Under the pieces are notes generated by a model that worked only from the letters and a program-made list of their open reading frames with translations, was not told where the DNA came from and made no database searches. A program made the translations under genes and the position numbers. DNA of 64,000 bases from Paenibacillus turpanensis (GTDB taxonomy: Bacteria > Bacillota > Bacilli > Paenibacillales > YIM-B00363). Of this stretch, positions 52,214 to 60,447 are shown piece by piece. The DNA lies in the NCBI RefSeq assembly GCF_011421635.1, contig NZ_WTLI01000011.1, positions 109,180 through 173,179 on the forward strand. The letters are read 5' to 3'. Each line of letters starts with the position of its first letter. Position 1 is the stretch's first letter.

Positions 52214-52419
52214 GATCGTCACATAACGTGCTTTACCAAAAAATCCAGGCTTTGAGTGGGATTTCTCACTTCTGGAAAGCTATTGCTTATGCCTCTCATT
52301 CCCATTACGGCAGCGTTCAGACTCTGGTAAGATTACCGTGTGAGAACTTCTTTTCGCCTCAAGCTGAAACGAAACTGGCTGTTGATACGTTTATAGAGAA
52401 CAAAGGAGGCGAGAACGAG

Positions 52420-52629
52420 ATGGACTTGAATGTTATTGTAGTGGAGCGTAAAGAGGACGGTCAATTGGTGACCATCGACGAACGCCGCTGGAGTCAAGCT
52501 ATGATTAATGCGACCCAGCATGCTAATTTCGTCGTAGTCGGCGGTCAGGAATATGAAATGCTGGAAGGCCGGCTCAATATTGAAAAGCAGTTCCTCGAGC
52601 TGCTGGTTTTGAAGGTAGTTGCAGAATAA
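52420..52629 (+). CDS. Small conserved-type hypothetical protein, 69 aa
   Basis: A compact alpha/beta protein (LNVIVVERKEDGQLVTIDER, HANFVVVGGQEYEMLEGRL) without membrane segment or Cys. AAGGAGG lies about ten bases before the ATG. The 206 bases upstream, between egsA and this gene, show no other gene. It stands 36 bases before the secreted Gly/Ser-rich protein gene and may be first gene of that operon. Family not recognised. Confidence 0.6.
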   Translation: MDLNVIVVERKEDGQLVTIDERRWSQAMINATQHANFVVVGGQEYEMLEGRLNIEKQFLELLVLKVVAE

Positions 52630-52665
52630 ACATCGTGAAAAACAGAGAGTGAACGGAGGATGAAC

Positions 52666-53322
52666 ATGTCAGAAGGTGCTACGCCGAAACCTCTTCGTGT
52701 GCTTTCCACGTCCCTAGGAGTGCTGCTTGCCGGCCAATTGTTTTTAATGCCTGCCGTTGCAAACGGGACATCGGCTCAAGCGGACGGCGGGCCGAAGCTC
52801 GTAGAATGGTCGTCGGAAGAGGTTAAAAGGTATTTTGATCCGGTAGTCGATTGGAACATTCCGCTCCCGGCTCAGGAAGAAAATCAAGAGCAAGCTCAAG
52901 GCGGAAGTGGATCCGGCGGCTCCACAGGATCCGGTGGGTCGACAACTGTCGTTCACCATTACGGCGGCTTCGGTTGGGACGATCTGCTGTTATATCATAT
53001 GCTGCTCGGGAACGGACGCCCTTATTCCACTACAAGCTGGAGCAAGTCACGCCCGGTATACGATGTACGCACGAATAAACCGTATCAGCCAAAAACCTAT
53101 TCAAGCGGCACATTCCAAAACCGTCCGGTGGCCGGCTCATCCGTCCCGACGACGTCTTCCAAATCGGGAACCTATACGACCAAGGGGACTGCGCCTGCTT
53201 CACCAAGCTCCAGCTCCGTATCCAGCAGCAAATCGACATCGTCGTCGCCCGGAGGGATTGGCGGAAAGTCGAGCAGCTTCAGCTCATCCGGCAGCTCGTC
53301 GGGCAGCAGCTTTAGCTCATGA
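52666..53322 (+). CDS. Secreted Gly/Ser-rich protein, YgiB/DUF4247-like architecture
   Basis: The protein has 218 residues. Hydrophobic signal segment LSTSLGVLLAGQLFLMPAVA (about 13-33), an acidic stretch, a GSGGSTGSGGS linker, a short hydrophobic turn (GGFGWDDLLLYHMLLGNG) and a long Ser/Thr/Gly/Pro tail ending SSSGSSFSS. No Cys. E. coli YgiB/YjfM (DUF1190) and Firmicute DUF4247 proteins have this order of parts and sit next to glutathionylspermidine-synthase-like ligases or polyamine genes, as here. It is therefore the likely substrate or partner of the ligase; homology is not proven. ATG at 52666 has GGAGG six bases upstream. The stop overlaps the next ATG by four bases. Confidence 0.65.
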   Translation: MSEGATPKPLRVLSTSLGVLLAGQLFLMPAVANGTSAQADGGPKLVEWSSEEVKRYFDPVVDWNIPLPAQEENQEQAQGGSGSGGSTGSGGSTTVVHHYGGFGWDDLLLYHMLLGNGRPYSTTSWSKSRPVYDVRTNKPYQPKTYSSGTFQNRPVAGSSVPTTSSKSGTYTTKGTAPASPSSSSVSSSKSTSSSPGGIGGKSSSFSSSGSSSGSSFSS

Positions 53323-54515
53323 CGGTATTTGAAGTGATCGGCCGGCCCGATCCGCAGCGCAGCAGGCTGGTGGAAGAGCTCGGTCGTCTCGGATTTACTT
53401 GGGCGGATATGGAGGGCGATCCTTATTGGATCGATCAGCTCGTCGTAATGCGAAAGGATGTTTATCAGGAACTTCAGGCTGCTTCCGAGAAGCTTTGGAC
53501 GATTTTTGATAAAACGGTCCGGTTTGTACACGGCAGTCCGGAGTTTTATAAGGAGTTGGCCATCCCGGAGGTGTTATGGGCTTCACTTGATTTGCTTCCG
53601 TTACCGCCTGCGGGTCAAATTAGCCGTTATGCCAGATTTGATTTTTCTATATCGCAGGATGGCGCGATCAAGCTGTTCGAGTTGAATGCCGATACGCCTA
53701 CAGGTTATGTTGAGGCTTCGGTTGTAACGCCATGGATGTGTGAACGTTTAGGGGCGGAATCCGTGAACGGCAGCATGCCCGGCCTCGTTCAGCAGGCTTG
53801 GCAGTCCTGGAAGCCGGAAGCGATGGCCTGCGTTGCTTACGGCCAGCATCTGGAGGACAGCGGGACGATTGATATGCTGGCGAAGCACAGCGGCCTTCCC
53901 GTGCGAATGCTGGATTGCCTTGATCTTTGGGTAGACGAAGGGATTCTTAAGAGCCGCGAAGGGGATTCCATTGGCAGTCTTTATGCGCTTTATCCGAAGG
54001 AATGGATGGCTGTCGATGAGGGCGGGGAAGCGTTAGCGTATGCGGTGGAAACCGCGCGCCTGCAGCTTTATAACCCGGTGCATGCCATATTGCTGCAGTC
54101 CAAAGGACTGCAGGCGGTGATCTGGGGCCTTCATGAGCTCCGTGCCCCCATTTTTTCGGAGGAGGAGCATCGGACGATCAGCCAATACATGCTGCCAACC
54201 TACAATATGCCTGTTTTGGAAGCAAATTATGTATCCAAATCGATGTTCGGCCGCGAGGGCGGGTCGGTGAGGATGTATGATAAAGATGGTCAGCTCGATG
54301 TGGAAGATGAAGAAGGCTACGATACGAGTGAGATGTTCGATTGTGTTTATCAGCAGCGTGCGGAGCTGCCGAAGCTGTCGTTCGCCGAAGGAAGGCAGCT
54401 GCATCTGCTTACAGGGATGTTTGTCATCAATGGAGTGCCATGCGGTCTGCTGGGTAGAGCAGGCGGCTTAATAACGGGCAACTCGAGCCATTTTGCAGCG
54501 ATAGGAGTGAAATAG
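53319..54515 (+). CDS. Glutathionylspermidine synthase-like ATP-grasp ligase (YgiC/YjfC type)
   Basis: The protein has 398 residues. It is the ATP-grasp C-N ligase fold of the GSP_synth family: YARFDFSISQDGAIKLFELN with ADTPTGYVEA (acceptor-site region, about 105-130), YPKEWMAVDEG, LEANYVSKSMFGREGGSV (ATP-binding grasp, about 310) and a Gly-rich end. It lacks the amidase half of the E. coli bifunctional Gsp enzyme. Stand-alone members are predicted to ligate peptides or amines to proteins. Firmicutes usually lack glutathionylspermidine, so another substrate is likely. It overlaps the upstream gene by four bases (ATGA) and directly precedes the next. Confidence 0.87.
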   Translation: MTVFEVIGRPDPQRSRLVEELGRLGFTWADMEGDPYWIDQLVVMRKDVYQELQAASEKLWTIFDKTVRFVHGSPEFYKELAIPEVLWASLDLLPLPPAGQISRYARFDFSISQDGAIKLFELNADTPTGYVEASVVTPWMCERLGAESVNGSMPGLVQQAWQSWKPEAMACVAYGQHLEDSGTIDMLAKHSGLPVRMLDCLDLWVDEGILKSREGDSIGSLYALYPKEWMAVDEGGEALAYAVETARLQLYNPVHAILLQSKGLQAVIWGLHELRAPIFSEEEHRTISQYMLPTYNMPVLEANYVSKSMFGREGGSVRMYDKDGQLDVEDEEGYDTSEMFDCVYQQRAELPKLSFAEGRQLHLLTGMFVINGVPCGLLGRAGGLITGNSSHFAAIGVK

Positions 54516-55193
54516 TTGAAGCAAAATAACCGAATGACCGGATTTTTGTTCGTTGGTCTCGGCATCGTCATTATTTTATTTATGATCGGCAATGCGTTCA
54601 ACGACGAGCCGGAGGTTTTGGATTGGCAGCACCAATCGAGCTCCTGGACGACGTCCAGCGGTTCTGTGCAAACCAGTGTTTCGGAAACTCGAACCTCTGT
54701 GCCATGGGATTATAAAATTGAGCAGGCGAAGGTTGGCGATCTTATTGGCGCTGACATGGTGATTCTGCCGAACAATGAATTGCTGCCGAATGACCAAAAT
54801 TATGCTACCGGCGATAACGTTTGGGTGCTCCAGCATATGACCGCGGAAATGCTGACGGATCCGAATGGGCGCAACGACGTGACGATGTCCTCATGGCGGC
54901 CGATCAAGTCGTACAAATCGGAAGCAGAGGCCAAAAGCGATTTGGAGAATTTGAAGCTGAGTCTCCAAACCGAGGTTGATTTGGTTGGTGTTTATAAGAC
55001 GGAATTCGAAGGGAAATTCCGGCATTTCGCCGTAATTAAGCTCCCGACGGGCCACCATATCAAGCAGCCGATTGCAGAAGACCGATACACTGCAATGAAA
55101 GACAAAAAGCAGGTAAAGGTCACGCTGGAGGAAGTGCATGATTATGCGGATTATGACTTGGCCATGGCTAAATTCAGGGGGTGGGCGGAATGA
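54516..55193 (+). CDS. Membrane-anchored extracytoplasmic protein, unknown family
   Basis: The protein has 225 residues. One N-terminal anchor (FLFVGLGIVIILFMIGNAF), a Ser/Thr linker (SSSWTTSSGSVQTSVSETRT) and an alpha/beta domain (about 70-225) exposed outside, with VGDLIGADMVILPNNELLP and GHHIKQPIAEDRY. TTG start directly after the ligase stop codon, with GGAGTG nine bases upstream. Its stop overlaps the DUF350 start (ATGA). Not recognised; the context makes it part of the ligase system. Confidence 0.68.
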   Translation: MKQNNRMTGFLFVGLGIVIILFMIGNAFNDEPEVLDWQHQSSSWTTSSGSVQTSVSETRTSVPWDYKIEQAKVGDLIGADMVILPNNELLPNDQNYATGDNVWVLQHMTAEMLTDPNGRNDVTMSSWRPIKSYKSEAEAKSDLENLKLSLQTEVDLVGVYKTEFEGKFRHFAVIKLPTGHHIKQPIAEDRYTAMKDKKQVKVTLEEVHDYADYDLAMAKFRGWAE

Positions 55194-55579
55194 TCGTTTT
55201 TAATATTGTAATCTCTTTAGTCGTTATCGTGTTTTTGCAATTTCTTGGAATGTGGATTTTCAGCATTATGACGCCATATAATGATCTGGATGAGCTCAAA
55301 AAGGGCAATCAGGCGGTCGGTTTGGCGATGGGCGGAAAGTTCCTCGCAACGGCGATCGTTCTCGGAGTTGCAGCTTACACGAACTCATCGATTTGGCATA
55401 TGGGACTATGGTTTTTAATCGGTTATGTGTGCTTGATCGCAACGTACTGGATTTTCGATTGGCTCACACCGGGGATTTCATTGTCGCGTCAACTAAAAGA
55501 GGGAAACACGGCTGTAGGTACTTTGCTTGCGTTTGTATATGTAGGCATTGCGCTGGCCATCAGCAGCGTAATTATTTAA
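55190..55579 (+). CDS. DUF350 membrane protein (YjfL-like)
   Basis: The protein has 129 residues and four membrane helices arranged as two similar pairs. LDELKKGNQAVGLAMGG and LSRQLKEGNTAVGTLLA are the paired DUF350 signatures (K-GN-AVG). In E. coli yjfL lies with yjfM and yjfC, the last a homologue of the ligase two genes upstream. ATG at 55190 overlaps the previous stop; a GTG at 55181 is the alternative. Last gene of the operon. Confidence 0.87.
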   Translation: MIVFNIVISLVVIVFLQFLGMWIFSIMTPYNDLDELKKGNQAVGLAMGGKFLATAIVLGVAAYTNSSIWHMGLWFLIGYVCLIATYWIFDWLTPGISLSRQLKEGNTAVGTLLAFVYVGIALAISSVII

Positions 55580-55588
55580 TTTCATAAG

Positions 55589-55660
55589 AAAACCGCCTTC
55601 TCATCCAGAAAGCATTCCATTTTGGAAGCCGTTCTGAAATTGAGAAAAGGCGGTTTTTTT
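55589..55660. terminator. Bidirectional terminator with long loop
   Basis: AAAACCGCCTTCTCA pairs with TGAGAAAAGGCGGTTTT (one bulge) around a 40-base loop. A and T runs flank it, between convergent DUF350 and GGDEF genes. Confidence 0.82.
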
Positions 55661-55680
55661 CGTTATAGTGGATATCGTTC

Positions 55681-56835
55681 CTAAAGGCCCATCGTCATCA
55701 TTTTCGGCGCGTAGCGGGTCACTTTATTTTTGCCGGTCGTCTTGGAAACATACATTGCTTCGTCGGCTTCCTTCAACAATTGCTCGGAGGTGATACCTTT
55801 GCGGTACTTGCTGAACCCGACGCTCACGGTTACGCCGGCCTCTGCTTCTATTCTGCTTCGAACCCGTTCCGCTGCATCTTCCGGCTTCACGCCGGGCTCG
55901 GTAATCAGCATCACGATCTCCTCGCCGCCGTATCGTCCGGCAATACCGATCTCCTCGCTTTCCTCATTGACGATGTTGGCGACATGCTTCAGAGCCTCAT
56001 CCCCTTTTTGGTGCCCTTGGGTATCATTGAGCTTTTTGAAGTTATCGATATCGCAGAAGATCACGGCTACCTTACGGTTGGCTTGAACGTACCGGGTCAC
56101 CTGACGAATAAAGAAGGTCCGGTTATAAATTCCCGTTAATCCGTCCGTAATAGAGGATTTATATACAGCCTGCATCAGCTCAACAACGCGGTCAAAGACA
56201 AGCAGAAAAAGCATAAAGAAATAAATAAAGGGCAGAAACAGTTCTACGGTTGCAAAAAAGAGAGATTTTCCGTCAGTAATATATTTGTTCAGCATAAAAG
56301 CGCCATGAGCTACGAAAAAAGCGGTTAAACCAATTTGATATTTATGGGACTGTCCGATGTTCGGAGAGACGAAGAGAAAGCATCCGAACAGAAGAACGAA
56401 CATATAAATTTCGAACAGCATATCAATCATCATCAGTGCTTGGTTGTCCGCCGACGGGGAAGCGCCTTTCCAATAAAAATGAAGCACGATCATGGCGATG
56501 GATACCAGCAGCGCGAAGGTGAAAAGAAAGCGCTGAAGCTTGCGCGTCGGATTATACAGCTGGTAAATGCCCATATTTGCAAAAAGAAATGCAATCATTT
56601 GCATCGCTTCAAAAATGTCCTTATTTCCACCGCTCCCCGAGACGATAAAGAATATGGAGATAAGATAACTGATAATCATCAAGGCGAGCGACAGTGTCAG
56701 CGTACGATAAGCAAGCTTTCCCCGACTCATCATTAAACGGACCGACATCGTTCCAATCAGAAGCAGCATAATGATAATGCAGCTGTCTGTAAAGAAGCGT
56801 CCCATCGGGCCGGTCACAAAATGAGCGAATGTCAT
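55681..56835 (-). CDS. Membrane diguanylate cyclase (7 TM + GGDEF)
   Basis: It makes cyclic di-GMP from two GTP. It has 384 residues. About seven membrane helices (1-215) form the sensor part, then a GGDEF domain (about 220-375) with DGLTGIYNRTFF, VIFCDIDNFKKLNDTQGHQ and the active site GRYGGEEIVML (GGEEI). The RxxD inhibitory site expected five residues before GGEE is absent (EEIG there), so product inhibition is unlikely. No EAL or HD-GYP domain. A c-di-GMP riboswitch lies 2.5 kb away at 59276. Confidence 0.9.
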   Translation of the reverse strand: MTFAHFVTGPMGRFFTDSCIIIMLLLIGTMSVRLMMSRGKLAYRTLTLSLALMIISYLISIFFIVSGSGGNKDIFEAMQMIAFLFANMGIYQLYNPTRKLQRFLFTFALLVSIAMIVLHFYWKGASPSADNQALMMIDMLFEIYMFVLLFGCFLFVSPNIGQSHKYQIGLTAFFVAHGAFMLNKYITDGKSLFFATVELFLPFIYFFMLFLLVFDRVVELMQAVYKSSITDGLTGIYNRTFFIRQVTRYVQANRKVAVIFCDIDNFKKLNDTQGHQKGDEALKHVANIVNEESEEIGIAGRYGGEEIVMLITEPGVKPEDAAERVRSRIEAEAGVTVSVGFSKYRKGITSEQLLKEADEAMYVSKTTGKNKVTRYAPKMMTMGL

Positions 56836-56975
56836 GGTGATTTTTCCCTTCTCCGGCGATTTGTATAATAATTATCGGTCAAAAGCGGCAAATTGTATAG
56901 GTTTCTCGGGTCGCATTTCTTTTTTTGCAATCGAAAGCTACAATAGAAAGAAGCATGGACTGGGAGGTGGATGCC

Positions 56976-58118
56976 GTGAAACGGAAATTGAGCGTCCTGC
57001 AAGCGTTATTTTTCCCTCCGGAGCAGCCCGGAGGCGTTTCCTCCATGGTGCCTTATATCCAAGAGGGTTTTCAGAAAATAGGCTGGGAAATGGAGCTGTT
57101 TTACTTGCCGAAGCGGGTTCGGCAAAAAGGCTCGGAGGAAATTCGGTTTGAAACGTTTGACTGGACACCCTATGGGGGATGTCCAGTGGTGGACAAATAT
57201 ATCCAGACCATGAAGGATTATATTTGGTGGACGAAGCTGCGTATGAAAAGTACCCCGGATGTGATTCATGCCCATCATCCGATCGCCGCACTGGTGATGA
57301 AGCAGCTGTTCCCGGAAATTCCGGTTGTGATGACGATCCACTCCAGCTATGAGCGGGAGCTTTTGCTTAACCGAAAAATTAAGGAAGGCGGACCGGAGGA
57401 ACGGTTCCTGACCTCCTTATATGGGGAAATGGAAGCGAAGCTTGATCGGATCATGACGGCTTCCGAAACGTTTAGAGGATATTTGTCGGCTTATTTGAAA
57501 GAGCCGGAACGAATTGTTGTCATCCCTAACGGTTTTGACGAAAGGCGATTTCGTCCGATCGCCCATGAGAATGCCGTACCGCAGCTGATCACGGTTTGCC
57601 GTCTGGTGCCTGCAAAGGGCATCGATATTTTGCTGCAGGCGTGTGCGGAGCTAAAGAAGCGGGGCCATCCCTTTGTGCTTCATATTATTGGAGACGGGCC
57701 GATTCGCAAGGAGCTTGAAGGCATGGCCACGGACTTAGGTCTTTATGAAGATACGATATTTTACGGGTACATGCTTCATCCGGAAGAGTTTATGCCGTTT
57801 TTTGATGTATTTGTGCTGCCCTCAAGGGCTGAGGCATTCGGTTCGGTGTTTGCCGAAGCTGCGCTTTGCTGGCTTGCTTTGATTGGTACAAATGTCGGAG
57901 GAATCGCTGAGCAGATCGAGGACGGAGTCAACGGTGTGCTGGTTCCGGTGGACGATGCCGACGCATTGGCTAATGGAATTGAGAAGGTGCTGGTCGATCC
58001 GGACTTCCGCTATCAGCTGTCCCGCGCGGCTTGGGACAATGCGAAGCAGAAATATTCCTTAAGCCGAGTGCTGTTTCAGCTAAAAGAGCTGTATCGTGAG
58101 GTAGCTCTCCCGGAATAA
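56976..58118 (+). CDS. Glycosyltransferase family 4
   Basis: The protein has 380 residues with a GT-B fold. The acceptor half begins VLQALFFPPEQPGGVSSMV and has VIHAHHPIAALVMKQL. The donor half has ITVCRLVPAKGIDILLQA, LHIIGDGPIRKELE and VLPSRAEAFGSVFAEAALC (the E-x7-E motif), typical of nucleotide-sugar-dependent retaining enzymes. Acceptor unknown; envelope polysaccharide or glycolipid is plausible. The GTG at 56976 has GGGAGGTGG eight bases upstream; the protein then begins KRKLSVLQ. Monocistronic, divergent from the GGDEF gene. Confidence 0.88.
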   Translation: MKRKLSVLQALFFPPEQPGGVSSMVPYIQEGFQKIGWEMELFYLPKRVRQKGSEEIRFETFDWTPYGGCPVVDKYIQTMKDYIWWTKLRMKSTPDVIHAHHPIAALVMKQLFPEIPVVMTIHSSYERELLLNRKIKEGGPEERFLTSLYGEMEAKLDRIMTASETFRGYLSAYLKEPERIVVIPNGFDERRFRPIAHENAVPQLITVCRLVPAKGIDILLQACAELKKRGHPFVLHIIGDGPIRKELEGMATDLGLYEDTIFYGYMLHPEEFMPFFDVFVLPSRAEAFGSVFAEAALCWLALIGTNVGGIAEQIEDGVNGVLVPVDDADALANGIEKVLVDPDFRYQLSRAAWDNAKQKYSLSRVLFQLKELYREVALPE

Positions 58119-58119
58119 G

Positions 58120-58157
58120 AAAAGCGTGACCGCCGATTGAGGGGTCACGCTTCTTTC
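58120..58157. terminator. Bidirectional terminator
   Basis: AAGCGTGACC (58122-58131) pairs with GGTCACGCTT (58143-58152), then CTTTCCT; it lies between convergent genes. Confidence 0.82.
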
Positions 58158-58169
58158 CTAATTTAAGAA

Positions 58170-59120
58170 TTATTTCATTGCAGGTCCGCCGAATAGAATG
58201 CGGTATTCCCACGAAGTTCCTGCGATGGAGTCAATGCGTACACCGCCGGATTCAGGGGAGTACGTATGAAGCAGGGAGCCGTTTCCAAGGTAGATGCCTA
58301 CATGTGTGATGGTTTCTGTCGATTTATTAATACCAGCGTAGTCGGAAGCGTCGTTGCCCTTATAAGACATGAAGAATACGAGATCACCGCGCTTCATATC
58401 GGCAAGGCTGGCTACCGTGCTGCCTTGGCTCTTCACGTAATCACCTTGCTCACGGGAGTCGCTCGGAATCATGACCTTCAGTGCATCCCAGAACGCTTGC
58501 TGCATCAGATCGGAGCAGTCAAAAGTAGCGGTGTCCAGACGCTTGGAGCCGAATTCGTATGGTGTGCCCATATATTTGGAGGCAGCGGAAATGACAGCTT
58601 CAATGCGGTCGGCAAGCGGCATCATTACTGAGGTTACAGAGAAGTCGGAAACGCTGTACTTCGAGCCGCTGCTGAAATACCCTTCCATACCATTAAGATC
58701 CTGTGCACGGTACCAGTTGTCATTGACTTTTTCAAGAACAAGCATTTCATCGCCCGCTCTGAGAAGTCGGTACGCCGTGGAATCCGTCGTCGGTGCCGGA
58801 CGGAAGTTTACGTTTGCGATAATAAGTGTATTGGAAATGACTTTAATATACTTTTCATTGCTGGACGAGTAACCAACTTTACCGTTGGAATCTTTCACTT
58901 GATACCAGTATTGGTTTACAGCGGCGAGAAGTGTGACAACCTCGCCCTTCTTCAGATAACGCATGATATTGCTGGATGTAGAAGGCTCGTCACGGAAGCT
59001 GACTCCGCTGACGACAAGGCCTTTTGTTTCGGCCCCGTTAGCTGAAACGGCTTTCGGGGAACCCATTGCTCCTGCAAAAACGATCGCGAATGCCAGAAAG
59101 ATAAAAGTAAGTTTTTTCAT
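58170..59120 (-). CDS. Secreted SH3 - NlpC/P60 peptidoglycan endopeptidase
   Basis: It cleaves peptide bonds in cell-wall stem peptides. It has 316 residues. Signal peptide (LTFIFLAFAIVFAGAMGSPKAVSA), then two bacterial SH3 domains (about 33-95 and 96-160; VSFRDEPSTSSNIMRYLKKG, VNFRPAPTTDSTAYRLLRAG). An NlpC/P60 (C40) catalytic domain spans about 175-316: Cys in TATFDCSDLMQQAFW, His in ITHVGIYLGNGSLLH and a third polar residue after it. GGAGGAA precedes the ATG. The 315-nt leader carries a c-di-GMP-I riboswitch and a terminator. Confidence 0.92.
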   Translation of the reverse strand: MKKLTFIFLAFAIVFAGAMGSPKAVSANGAETKGLVVSGVSFRDEPSTSSNIMRYLKKGEVVTLLAAVNQYWYQVKDSNGKVGYSSSNEKYIKVISNTLIIANVNFRPAPTTDSTAYRLLRAGDEMLVLEKVNDNWYRAQDLNGMEGYFSSGSKYSVSDFSVTSVMMPLADRIEAVISAASKYMGTPYEFGSKRLDTATFDCSDLMQQAFWDALKVMIPSDSREQGDYVKSQGSTVASLADMKRGDLVFFMSYKGNDASDYAGINKSTETITHVGIYLGNGSLLHTYSPESGGVRIDSIAGTSWEYRILFGGPAMK

Positions 59121-59231
59121 GTTGTTATTCCTCCGTTTTGTATGTGTTAGTTTTCGTAGTTATGTCAGTGGGACGGGGGATCTGGCAATGAACTTTCGCT
59201 TGAGCGGGCAACACCTCCAGTGTGAAATAAA

Positions 59232-59265
59232 AAGGCACCTCCTCGATTTCCGAAGGAGGTGCCTT
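59232..59265 (-). terminator. Riboswitch-linked intrinsic terminator in the NlpC/P60 leader
   Basis: On the minus strand AAGGCACCTCCT and AGGAGGTGCCTT pair perfectly around a ten-base loop, followed by TTTTTATTT (plus-strand A-rich 59225-59233). It lies about ten bases after the aptamer and about 105 bases before the ATG. Confidence 0.88.
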
Positions 59266-59275
59266 AAAGTGCGCA

Positions 59276-59367
59276 CGATCTTTCGGCAGCTGGCTGGCAT
59301 AGAACGTATTTGTTCGTTAGCCCCTCTAGCTTTGCGTCCCGGTTTTTCAACAGGTTTGCTATTATCG
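59276..59367 (-). promoter_or_regulatory. Cyclic di-GMP-I (GEMM) riboswitch aptamer
   Basis: Read on the minus strand: CGAT opens P1, then AGCAAACC, a hairpin CCTGTT-GAAA-AACCGG with a GAAA tetraloop, and the invariant GGGACGCAAAGCTA. Next is GGCTAACGAAC...GTTCTATGCC, an 11-nt tetraloop-receptor type helix (CTAA/TATG), then a P3-like GCCAGCCAGCTGCC and ATCG closing P1. This order is that of c-di-GMP-I aptamers. Whether binding turns the gene on or off cannot be read here. Confidence 0.88.
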
Positions 59368-59440
59368 AGATGATGAGGATATGCAGTTTTGACGGCTGCT
59401 AGACTAGCTGGTTAGCATGTCCGTCGTGCTTCGTAGCCTT

Positions 59441-59446
59441 ATTATA
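59441..59446 (-). promoter_or_regulatory. Candidate -10 of the riboswitch leader
   Basis: TATAAT on the minus strand, about 75 bases before the aptamer; the -35 at 17-18 bases is weak (TGTTAT/GTTATG). Start would be near 59435. Confidence 0.5.
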
Positions 59447-59460
59447 GTTTGTGGGGGTAG

Positions 59461-59735
59461 CTCCATAACATACTTCAATAGGCACAATTTTCATAGAGAA
59501 AAATTAGTAGATTCCGCAGGCTTGTTTGGTAAAACATAGGACAATAGTATTGGTGGCAGTTTCCTATAGACAAATCGGGATAGCTGCAATCAAGAAAATA
59601 TACATTAGGAGCGCAATGATGAATAATATCGTATATTGACTGTAGCATGTCCTTGGTGTAAAAAATTTTTGACAAAATGGAAATCTTAGTTTACCTTTTG
59701 GATATAATAAAGTACATGTATGGGGAGTGTTGGAT
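59461..59735. other. A+T-rich intergenic region, no supported gene
   Basis: Short minus-strand open frames (up to 74 codons) have no ribosome site and no recognisable sequence. GGATATAATAAAG at about 59700 holds a TATAAT that is the probable -10 of the rightward membrane-protein gene. Confidence 0.5.
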
Positions 59736-60233
59736 ATGTCGTACCAAGAAAAGAGAAGTATTGCTTCACTGATTACAGCGATTTTCATTTTGGGAGCGTA
59801 TAGTATCTACTCATACGGGAAGCTTCAGTCGGGTGCGGTTGCCATAGGCGATTTGAAATTTTGGGCTAATACTATGCTCATGTTTATCGGTCTAGGAATA
59901 GTTGCAGTCATTGTCATTCAAATCATTTTTCACATTCTACTTTCTGTGTCGGTTGCAGTGAAGGAAAAAACAAGGAATGGCCGGTGTGATGATAAAACAA
60001 TCATGAAGACCATTGAATCAGAAATGGTTACCGATGAAATGGATAAGCTTATTGAACTCAAATCCGGAAGGGTTGGCTTCATCGTTGTAGGTATTGGATT
60101 TGTTACAGCGCTTGTGTCGCAGACGCTAAGCGATTCAAGTGCAGTCATGCTAAACATCATGTTTGTATCATTCTTTGCAGGCTCTTTGTTTGGGAGTGTA
60201 ATTCAGCTTTACTATTACCGAAGGGGAGTATAA
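59736..60233 (+). CDS. Four-helix membrane protein paired with an XRE regulator
   Basis: The protein has 165 residues. Membrane helices at about 11-30, 45-72, 113-133 and 137-160 flank a charged cytoplasmic loop with DDKTIMKTIESEMVTDEMDK. Similar small membrane proteins are often encoded directly before short XRE regulators in Firmicutes and are thought to work with them; function is unknown. ATG at 59736 has GGGGAG about nine bases upstream. Base composition is richer in A+T than the flanking genes. Confidence 0.7.
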   Translation: MSYQEKRSIASLITAIFILGAYSIYSYGKLQSGAVAIGDLKFWANTMLMFIGLGIVAVIVIQIIFHILLSVSVAVKEKTRNGRCDDKTIMKTIESEMVTDEMDKLIELKSGRVGFIVVGIGFVTALVSQTLSDSSAVMLNIMFVSFFAGSLFGSVIQLYYYRRGV

Positions 60234-60234
60234 G

Positions 60235-60447
60235 GTGGCTAAGAAACTACACATTACAAACAACATTCGAAGATTGCGGTTCTTTGCCAATGAAATGACT
60301 CAGCAGCAGCTAGCTGAAAAAGTAGGAGTCTCAAGACAGACCATCAATGCTATTGAAGCGGGAAAATATTCTCCCTCGTTGGAGCTTGCATTCAATATTG
60401 CCAAAGTGTTTGGCGTTAAGATCGGGGATGTTTTTGATTATGAATAA
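60235..60447 (+). CDS. Short XRE-family transcriptional regulator, 70 aa
   Basis: A single helix-turn-helix: MTQQQLAEKVGVSRQTINAI followed by EAGKYSPSLELAFNIAKVFG and IGDVFDYE, the typical stand-alone Cro/C1-like regulator. GTG start one base after the upstream stop, with AAGGGGAG six bases before. It overlaps the next gene by eight bases. Probably autoregulates this three-gene unit. Confidence 0.92.
   Translation: MAKKLHITNNIRRLRFFANEMTQQQLAEKVGVSRQTINAIEAGKYSPSLELAFNIAKVFGVKIGDVFDYE

Noticed and set aside
53319..54515. True glutathionylspermidine synthase/amidase
   Set aside because: Only the ATP-grasp half is present, and the neighbours match stand-alone YgiC/YjfC loci.
59475..59788. Minus-strand frames of 66 and 74 codons
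   Set aside because: No ribosome site, Cys/Tyr-rich low-quality sequence in A+T-rich DNA; one overlaps the well-supported membrane-protein gene.
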